The position numbers and the translations under genes were made by a program. Of a stretch of DNA of 28,908 nucleotides, positions 20,349 to 28,908 are shown piece after piece. The notes under the pieces were generated by a model that was given only the letters and a program-made list of their open reading frames with translations, did not search any database and was not told where the DNA came from. Numbering within the stretch: position 1 is the stretch's first letter; every line of letters starts with the position of its first letter. This DNA comes from Branchiostoma floridae (lineage: Eukaryota; Chordata; Leptocardii; Amphioxiformes; Branchiostomatidae), in contig NC_049983.1 in the NCBI RefSeq assembly GCF_000003815.2, positions 932,560-961,467 of the forward strand. The letters run 5' to 3'.

Positions 20349-21548
20349 GGGTGGAGATAATCATTTAGATTAACATTTGATAAAGTTTGATAAGAATCCC
20401 CAGACGTGGTGAACATATTGGTGAATGTTTGAATATGAAAGGATAATACAAGTGGTGACTTGTCTAAAACCTGGTTTTGTGTTGTTATTTTTGAAAGCGT
20501 TAACGTTGTCAGCTGAGCCTGAGGGTGATGGGAAAGTTTTTCATGGATGTGATTGACAGAAAAGTAGCTGGGAGCAGTCCTTAATTCGCTTATCCACTGA
20601 CGTAACCACCAAAAGGTTTGAATGTGCAGGTCTCCAAACGGGTAGCAGAAGTGAACATAGGAGGGAACTATTGCCTCGATCGTACCCAGGCTAGGTCAGG
20701 TGTCGAAGCGCTTTACTTTGTGTGTGTACAGAAATAACGTAGCGTGAAAATTCACTACTATTGTCTGATTATGACTCTGATATATCTTACTCCGTTGCCT
20801 AATGACATTTTGCAATGCCCACGTATACTGTATTATTAGCAATTTCAATGAATCTAATGAAAATGACTTTTTATATATCAATAGATATTTACTTCTGTTT
20901 AAAAAAAAGATACAAAAAGATATACATTGTAAATGGAAACTTAATCGACTGTAAATAGTAGTAGGGGTAACTCTTAATCTCGTGCAAGACATGTTGAACT
21001 TTAGTCTACATTCATAAACTGGTGCACTCTTAATGAAATTGATAATTTATCAATTTCTTAATGAAATTGATAAATTCCAATGAACTTCTTCAGCACAAGT
21101 GCAGAGCTCTGCAGAGTCATTTCCTGAAGGGTCTGACCAGTGGAGGGCTGCTAGAAGTACAACTTAGGTTACCATTACCAAGTGATGTGCCAATGTTCGG
21201 ATTTGTCCTGAAATTGACCCGGCCCCTTTCGCGCAGTGTACATAACACTACCAGGCTAACATTAGAATATCATGAACAAACAGCAAGGAAAAATACATAG
21301 AATCTAAAAGCAGAACACATGTTCAACAATTGTTAATGAGAATAATGAGTATGGTGTTCGTTTATTGCTGATGTTAGATTTTAAGACATCTACAAGAGAG
21401 AATGGAAGTTTTCTACTTTCAAAGCATTAAATATTTCTCCCAATTTTACGTTATTCCGCAAAACCCAAGATCCAAACGAAAGTAATTAAACTGTTCAGCA
21501 GGCTGTGCTCTTGTACATTAACGCTTAAAAACATATGACGAGATGTGT
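20349..21548. other. No recognisable gene; 3' flank of the Kelch pseudogene
   Basis: AT-rich. A short palindromic run repeats ATGAAATTGATAA around 21033-21075. TTTATT at 21361-21366 is AATAAA on the minus strand, about 185 bp past the stop at 21549, and is the likely old poly(A) signal of the adjacent Kelch copy. Confidence 0.5.
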
Positions 21549-23853
21549 TTATGCCCCCTTAAGATATGGCAGGTACATACGTGCCACGGGGCAATGACAA
21601 CCATGCGCGTAATATTTCGTGTTAGGCAAAGTAGCCTTCGAGTCCCTCCAGGCATCAGCAGACCTGTCATACACATATACCATGTATATGTATCCTTCCT
21701 GGCAGTCACTAACACAGGTTAACAGTATGTGCAGCTGGTTCTCCAGTACGAAAAGCTTGGGAACAACTTCAATATCAAGGTGTTCTGGCTTTTCCCAGCC
21801 CTGTAGCGCCTGCCAGCTGTCTGACTCTGTGTTGTACATGGTAGTCTGAGTAAAGTAAAAATCTGTGCAGAAAATCTCTGTTCCCATGGCAACGCCTGTA
21901 CAGACTTGGCGAATGTTCCACGGTGGGGTCCGCTCGAACCAACGATCCTGGCCCGGGTCGTAGTTATGCACTTCTAGACTGGTGAGGAAATAGATGTGTG
22001 AACCACAGGACACTGCTGCAGTGTCGTCTACTGGTCTGCCAAGTTGCAGCTGTGAACACTCCTGCCACTGGTTTGTGTGTGGGTTGTACTTGCTCATCCG
22101 CATCAATGAATTGCTTACTACTTGATCAGCAACAAGGTAATATAATATAAATTTTATTTGCAAATCCATGCCCGTAGGCTAATTGCAATGAAACAGACAG
22201 TGAAAAGTAAACAGTGTCTATTCTAAATACACACACGTCAGCTATCTATGTACATGCTTCTACTTTCTTTACTNNNNNNNNNNNNNNNNNNNNNNNNNNN
22301 NNNNNNNNNNNNNNNNNNNNNNNNNNNNNNNNNNNNNNNNNNNNNNNNNNNNNNNNNNNNNNNNNNNNNNNNNGATGTCTTCCCTTGTTGAGGGTTATGA
22401 AGAGGAAACTGTCGGACATAAAGAAAAAAAACACACATTACAAACAGTCTTAATACGACTGAACTTCAAATCAATACATTTGCTTCAGAAGGGTGAGCGA
22501 CCTTCAAAGAATTGTTCGATTATCACGAAACAGCAAAAAAAATACCTTTTATTCAACCTTAATTTTTTATTTATTATTTTTTTACCTAAAAAGTCAAACA
22601 AGAAATAAGTATTTACTGACCTCACATCTGTGTTAAGTAGCAGAGCCATTTCTGTAGTCATCCCAAGCCTCGGCTTCAGTTTGGACTTCCCTTTCTGTAC
22701 CACATTCCTGATGACCTTAGAGCTCCCCGGATCATCCCTGACTAGGGGATGTTCCAAAATAGCTGCCGTGTCATCTGAGGTCAGCAGGTTGAACCGAATG
22801 TGAGGGAGGATGCTGGGTAGGTGGTGCAGTCTGTAGGGGTGGATTCGACTGACTTTTAATAACACAGCAGCTTCAAAATGAAGTGTTTGTTATATTATTA
22901 TTTGTTACATTAAAAGAACACTATAGACATATAGAACACTGACACCCACCTGTCCTCCCTGCTATGCTGCACCCATCTCACCACAGCCCCCCACACTGTT
23001 GTCTCCTTTTTAACATCCAGCTCATCGTGACTAATGATCTCAGTCAGCTGAGTCACACTCAGGCTGCAAAACTCCTCGCTGGTGGCAACCTGTGAAGGCA
23101 CAGATCACATGTACATGTATGTTACCTGGCTCATGCAAGGTACTGTGCAAAACAACCTTGCATTGGTTAAGCCTTCTTAAAACTTAGAAAGAAAACAGCA
23201 TTGGGAAGTGGGGTCTATTCTTTGTAATAATACTGAAACCAGCTATGCAGGTTACAAAATTCAAATTTGTAGATGACATTCTGTAAAATAACTGTCACCA
23301 CACTTACAAAAAATGCAACCAAATATACTTTTTGAACGTTTTGCAATCATTTCTAACACAAAGACGTATTCTTATTTTTGTACTAGAATTCCATGACAGA
23401 TTCCAACCACCTTTGTTTTCACCCCACCGTGGGGGCCACCCTTGCGAGGAGAGGAAAAAGTATGTGACCTGCTATTAAAATAAATGACCCACCTCAACAA
23501 AGTTTCTATGGATCAACTGCAGACAACGGTTTTGGACAATGTCCACAGAGTAGACACCAGCAAACTTGTACAGGTCCACACAGGTGGAGCGCTCCACGTT
23601 CATGGCCATGTAGCTGCTGCAGGTGTCTCTCACATAGTCCAGTTGGAGGAGGTCGGCTGCCTGGTACAGGGGCTGCACTTTGTCCAGGGACACATTGATG
23701 ATTCCAGAGTAGAAGTAACTCAGGATCCACCGGCCCTCGACTTCAAGGACGACATCCTGCAGTACCCCAGCCTTCTGTAAGTCGCCCACAGTTCCAAGAA
23801 ACCCGTGCAGATAACTCTTCGTAGGAACGAGGACGAACTGCGCTGACGTGGAT
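21549..23853 (-). pseudogene. KLHL-A: BTB-BACK-Kelch gene copy, probably dead
   Basis: Paralogue of the intact gene at 25008-28199, with matching exons. Exon 1/2 is a fusion at 23493 to about 23853; exon 3 is 22950-23089 (140 bp, the same length as its partner), exon 4 is 22621-22830 (210 bp), and exon 5 starts at 22408 and runs through a 100-N gap to the stop at 21549. Defects: no ATG at the expected place; a 5-bp loss near 23818 that shifts frame; a jump from VEGRW directly to ILSYFYSG, removing about 43 residues of the BTB core (including FPCHRLVL and the MAES region used for Cul3 contact) together with intron 1; and one-base losses just after the exon 5 start (CATAACCCT for TATGAACCCT). 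BACK and the later Kelch repeats remain readable. The first part of the Kelch domain is hidden in or lost around the gap. Confidence 0.78.
22274..22373. other. Assembly gap (100 N)
   Basis: Exactly 100 N, probably a gap of unknown size. It falls inside exon 5 of KLHL-A, where about 90 residues of the Kelch domain would be expected. Confidence 1.
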
Positions 23854-25007
23854 AGTTTAGCATAAGTTTTTGACTGTTTATGCCGCTCAAGTAGCTCTGT
23901 TTATTGGTCAGCTTAAAACAAAAACAAGAGTCGCTCATAAAGCTTTGAATCGATTTTTTCTTGACTACACAGGTAATTATAACCAAGCTGTTGTTTATTT
24001 GTAATGATATCACTCTGGGTTTGGGCCAATGGAAGAAATTGTCAAGACAGGCATCGGGACTCTTGTGTTTGGAAATAACTGTTATTCACTTATACCTAAC
24101 AGAGAGTCTAAATCTAAATAGGATATGCATTTGTACAACGGTGCTCCAAGAAAATACACCTGCTAACATCAAATCATTGTTAGAAGGATATATAACCAAC
24201 AAAATACAACATGTATTAGTGAGAAAATGCATGTGCAAATTTACATTGTGCTTGTGTAAGGCTATCATATTTCAAAATAAGCTTTCCAATGATAGGTTAG
24301 TTTAATGCCTTTGATTAGGTATCAATGGGTATAGAATTGACTTAAATATAGTTACATACAATTTGTATTAGATTTAGATAATAAATAAAGGGAGGAGTGA
24401 AAAAAATACTTGACAAGCTTTTTAAAGAATGAACTAATAACCAACGTTCCATGTTTTTAGACACATTTATCAGGTTATTCGTTATGAGGCAGCCTGTCTC
24501 TAGTCTAGAAACAAGCATTTAGTTCCTGATTAATGTTAAAGTGCAACTTTAAATGCAGAGTTTTATCCTACATTAGCATTTAGCGAAAACTGATACGAGA
24601 CTGAGGTGTCCTTAACCAGTACTGTCCTGACGAATCAAAACTAAAGGAAGGTTGATGACGATAAAAACACATACTTGGTGAAACTACTCACTATTATCTC
24701 CTCATTAACTCAGCATCTATACTTTTAATTGAATAGAAACATAAATATGCGATTAACTTTAACAAAATAACCATCGTTGTTTGTCGAATTTAGGCCTCTA
24801 TGTGTCCATACGATGTACACCAAAGATTGAAGGTACGTGCCACATGAAGCAAAGCTATGGCAGGTCTGTTGATGCCGAGAGAAAGAAAAAGATGCCTGAA
24901 GAGACTACTAACTACTATCTTCTTATAGCATAGTTCAGTTCCATAAATGCATATTGTACAACGCGATCAAGTTCGACTTGAAAGTCATCGTATATACATC
25001 TATTCGT
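23854..25007. other. Intergenic spacer between the two Kelch copies
   Basis: About 1.15 kb of AT-rich sequence with no recognisable gene. No canonical AATAAA for the upstream Kelch gene is obvious on the minus strand close to its stop; a variant ATTAAA lies near 24725. Confidence 0.45.
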
Positions 25008-28000
25008 TTATGTGTCCTCACTATGTGAACCAAGATGTGATAGATGCATACGGGCCACAGGGCATTCAAAACCAAGAGGCATTCGTGAACTGTCAGGCAG
25101 GGTGGCCTTCAAGTCTGTCCACGTATCAGCAAACCTGTCATGCTCATATATGAGATGTGTGTAGTCTTCCTGGGAGTCGCTAAAACAGGTTAACCATATG
25201 TTCAGCTGGTTATTCAGTACGAAAAGCCTGGAATCAGTATAAGAATAACTTGTTTTGGGCCAGTCTTGCAGTTTCTGCCAGCAATCTGACTCTGTATCAT
25301 ACACTACAGTAAAGTTATGATCTGAGCAGAAAATCTCTGTTCCCATGACAGCAGCTGTACAGACTCCACCAAATGTTATTGGTGGGGTCCGCTTGCTCCA
25401 ACGGTCCTGGCTCGGGTCGTAGCAATGTAGTTCTTTGTCTGTGAGAAAATAGATGTGTGAACTGCAGGATAATGCGGAACTGTGGTCGTATGCATTGTCA
25501 ACTTCCAGCTCTGAACATTCCTGCCACTGTTTTAAAGAACGGTTGTACTTTCTCATTTGTACCAACTCATAGCCTTCAAGTGGATTGGCAGCAAGATAGA
25601 ATAAGATCCCATCAACTTCAACAAGATGCTCGTTGTAGAATATAAAACTGTTTTCAAGTTTTAGCCACTTAGATACTGATGACATACCAGCACGTTTCCA
25701 CACATTCCTCGCATGGTTGTACTTAAATATGGACAGCTGATCGTTACTCTGTCCTTCACGAGTCAGGATATAGATGTTGTTATCACTGGTGACTGTCACG
25801 TCTGTGACACTAGGGAGGTCTTGAGGTTTGTAACTGCAGCTGATGTACTTTCCTTCTCGAGGGTTCATAAAGAGGAGCTTTCTGGAACAAAAGGGAATAG
25901 AATACAGTTATACACATTAAACTGTCATAAACAAGTATGTTAACTTATGTCTTTTCCTAAAAAATGAGGCACAGCTCACAGTATGCTTTACTGTCATATT
26001 TCAAATCTTATCTTGTAAGTTGTAGCCTAAAAAAATGAGATTCACTGTGTGTTGGAAATGGGAGTAAGGCATATTTACATGTTTGAGACTGTGAATATGT
26101 GTATTACAGGACCTCAAAATATGGAATAACATTGTACAAGGATTCTAGAAACAGTAAGTCAGAAATACAGGAAGTATTTACTGACCCGCCACCTGTATCG
26201 AAGAGCAGCGCCATTTCCATGGGATTTTCAAGCCCCTGCCTCAGGTCACGGTTCCCTTTCTGTACCATAATATTCCTGATGACCTCAGAACTTCCAGGAT
26301 CACCCTTGACAAGGGGATGATCCAAGATGGCTGCCCTGTCATCTGAGGTCAGCAGGTTGAAGTGGATGTGAGGGAGGATGCTGGGTAGGTTGTGCAGTCT
26401 GTAGGGTACAGGGTAATGACTGATTAAGCTGGCTGGCTGCCTGATATCACATCAGCTTCTTCATCAATCAAATTTATTTCATGCTAAACCCACAATATGC
26501 ACCTATAGAGAAAACACTAACACTCACCTATCCTCCCTGCTGTGCTGCACCCATCTCACCACAACCTCCCACACTGTTGCCACCTCTTTAACGCCCATGT
26601 CATCATGGCTGATGATCTCAATGAGGTGATCCACACTCAGGTTGTAGAACTCCTTGCTAAATGCAACCTGTGAAGGTGCAGTGTATATGTTGGTAAGGGC
26701 TAAACAGTTTAACTGTGGAAAACAACCTCTCATTGGTGAAAGCTAAAAAACTTGAAACTTGGTACTCTTTATACTATTCTAATGACAGCTACAATTGAAA
26801 GTTATGAAAGTTAAACTTGTACATGTAACCCTCCAAATGATGACAACTTCACTAAAGGTATGCAAATGTAAAAGTTTTAAAGAGACATTTTAACGAATAA
26901 ACTCATTCAGACTTTTCTATTAGTATTTTCAAACCACCCATCTATGAGAGGGAAATCATAACATTGAATGACCTACTATCAAAATATAAGACGCACCTCA
27001 ACGAAGTTTCTATGAATACACTTTAGACAAGATTTTCGGACATTGTCCAGAGAGAAGACATCAGCAAAGGTGAACAGGTCCACACAGGTGGAGCGCTCCA
27101 CGTTCATGGCCATGTAGCTGCGGCAGGTGTCTCTCACATAATCAAGTTGGAGGAGGTCGGCTGCCTGGTACAGGGGCTGCACTTTGTCCAGGGACACATG
27201 GAGGGTTCCCGAGTAGATGTAATTCAAGATCTCCCCAAAAAATTTTGCATCCAAACCCTAAAATAATAAAACGTAACAATGTTCAAACGGTTATCAAAAA
27301 AACGTGTATATCATCATCATTAGCATTACTATTATAAGCAAATCTAGTGGCAGTAGGTAACACACTCTGTAACGTAATTATAGTTTGTCAGTTGTGTTGT
27401 TATCAGTGATGTGTGACATTTTATTTATTAATATTGACAATCATATTCCTCTAATAAACCAACAACCATTTGCCTGCGTCATCAAATGTTGCCGTAAATT
27501 TACCATTAATAGGTGTTTATTATGTACAAGTGCAAAATTTGTCAGGAACACCAGAACGGTTAGACCACAATGTTAGCTTGAGAATATATGATAGTAGATT
27601 GCCTTTTTAAATCGTGAAATATTGGACAGCTATTTGATGTATGACGGTAGGACATATAGTACTTGCAAATATGGCAATAGATATTTATGTTATGATTACT
27701 GTAAGCAGAACACACTTTTCAGCTTAAAATGCATGCTCATGATAATATTGTCGGCAAAGTTGACCTTCAACCCCTAAATACGAAAGGAATGGGGAGGGGG
27801 GCATGGCGAGGAAAACATAAAAGAAATGTTTGACATTTGTGTATGCAATGGGTTAGGCCTGTTTCATATGTACTGTTTGACACGAAGCATCTCCACAAGT
27901 TCCCTGTTTCACTCTATTCTAACCACGCGTCACGCCAACCCTACCTGTAAAACAACCGTCTTCTGACGACTTTCCGCCATGTCACTTGTAAACATGGCCC

Positions 28001-28199
28001 TGAAGTACGGGCTGGCCGCGGACAGAACAAGCCGATGGCAGGGAAACCGCCGGCCCTCGACTTCAAGGACGACATCCTGCAATACCCCATCCTTCTGTAG
28101 GTCACCCACAGTTCCAAGAAAGCCGTTCAGATAGCTCTTGTCTTGGTAGGAACGAGGACGAACTGCGCTGACGTGGAGTTCTTGGTGCGCGGCAGCCAT
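25008..28199 (-). CDS. KLHL-B: BTB-BACK-Kelch protein
   Basis: Probable substrate adaptor for a Cullin-3 ubiquitin ligase. Five exons are 27945-28199, 26997-27257, 26528-26667, 26186-26398 and 25008-25881. They sum to 1743 bp, giving 580 aa in one frame. Donors are GTAGGG, GTGCGT, GTGAGT and GTCAGT; each acceptor ends in AG. The start is MAAAHQELHV at 28199. BTB spans about residues 35-145 (VLQDVVLEVEGRRFPCHRLV, then YFRAMFTSDMAES with the phi-x-E-like MAE, then YIYSG). BACK spans about 146-260 (HRNFVE, VVRWVQHSRED, LPSILPHIHFNLLTSDD). About five or six divergent Kelch repeats fill 290-580, with motifs such as CYDPSQDRW and VYDTESDCW but without the classic double glycine. Length is normal for the family. 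KLHL-A lies downstream in tandem. No substrate can be named. Confidence 0.9.
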
Positions 28200-28908
28200 G
28201 TTGATGATGATAAAGGTTGACCGCAAGGTCAAAGAGGAGATTGTCGCCCACTGATTACCCGCATAATGTAGCAATATAAAGAGAGACGTCAACACCTCTT
28301 AAGAGAGAGAAATGCATATCTAACGATATAAACAACCGATATCAATATCTGTACCTCCGCAGGAAGTTTCATTTTACGTTCATTTACGTTTGAGATAGAA
28401 AACAGAGTGATCAAGATTTTGATGTATGTCTGTGGATTGGTCGGATGTTTACAAGTAACGTTAACATGCATTGGCATAATACCGCCAGTAAGACTTATAC
28501 CGCCAGATTAAAAATAATGGAATTCAAAGAGATCTACACATGTAATAATACTTATTTCTGAGGCATGCACACTTCAGACATCTAGGTGTCCAATACATCA
28601 TTTACAAAGCATCGATAACAAAGCATTCGAAAACAACAAGGCCAAACGTTTTCAGTTCTTATTCGGGGCAGGCAAGCTCGCCGTGGGACGAACACATTGT
28701 CACGTTCAGCGCCGGATTTGTAGATAATAATCACACGTGCACATGGCACAAGACGAGCATAATTCAACAGCAATCTTGAATTTCTGTTGGTGACCTACAA
28801 CTCGTGTAAAAGTGTGAAGAACCGTTGCATGATAGCCCGCACTACGGCTGAACGGGCAAAATTGAACGTACGACGCCATTTTCCCGCCATTTTTATATCT
28901 ACGCAAGA
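28200..28908. other. 5' flank of KLHL-B; nothing else supported
   Basis: Probable promoter and 5' untranslated region of the Kelch gene in its left part, with no diagnostic element. At about 28871-28885 the minus strand reads GGGAAAATGGCGTCG, a YY1-like site that also begins a short open frame (MASYVQFC...). It could be another first exon but has no support. Confidence 0.4.

Noticed and set aside
22214-22453. Frames made of X residues around both N runs
   Set aside because: Artefacts of assembly gaps, except that the minus-strand part at 22374-22408 matches the start of a Kelch exon.
28706-28906. Minus-strand frame with MASYVQFC
   Set aside because: A possible first exon, but no second exon, domain or clear donor can be shown; only the YY1-like site is noted.

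Overview
The window looks like draft-assembly genomic DNA from an amphioxus (Branchiostoma). The clues are C2H2 zinc-finger proteins built from alternating CGYR and CDQCDYSA fingers, BTB-Kelch genes split by phase-conserved introns, CR1/Rex-like LINE remnants, many small inverted-repeat transposons, and two runs of N. The species call rests on recognising protein style, not on a search. Many listed reading frames open at TTG or GTG, so starts here were chosen from ATG codons, splice sites and paralogue comparison.

Left third (1-10.2 kb): a tandem family of minus-strand zinc-finger genes. ZNF-1 (coding exon 2516-3769, 12 fingers) and ZNF-2 (coding exon 6280-7300, 7 fingers in two frames) each have a noncoding first exon and promoter upstream, at about 4687-4800 and 10033-10148. 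A third copy of this promoter/exon lies at about 543-650 with no coding exon to its left, so a third member probably lies off the left edge. All three promoters share a joined YY1-like/CRE-like site. Relic fingers at about 2000-2110, 2340-2515 and 5775-5950 show past decay. The introns hold transposons: a 156-bp element with a perfect 9-bp target duplication in ZNF-1, and a broken CR1/Rex-like LINE in ZNF-2.

Middle (10.2-18 kb): no recognisable gene. It holds a diverged tandem duplication (about 11.83-13.44 and 13.61-14.98 kb), each copy with its own later insertion, a 373-bp Harbinger-like element with nested palindromes, a 174-bp pogo-like element and a 21-bp minisatellite.

18.1-19.4 kb (plus strand): a three-exon gene for a small secreted precursor of 116 aa. 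It has a signal peptide, an acidic propiece with two MEMEKR dibasic sites, and a cationic C-terminal peptide of about 40 aa with the spacing CxxxC-x13-CxxxC. This resembles helical-hairpin (alpha-hairpinin-like) peptides. It is the best candidate here for something undescribed, most simply a host-defence peptide.

Right third (21.5-28.9 kb): two tandem minus-strand BTB-BACK-Kelch genes. The one at 25008-28199 is intact by joining five exons (580 aa, frame-consistent). Its neighbour at 21549-23853 has lost the core of the BTB domain, the start codon and the frame near two exon starts, and is interrupted by an assembly gap; it is probably a pseudogene. Several frame breaks rest on 1-5 bp indels, so assembly error is a live alternative for each single one.
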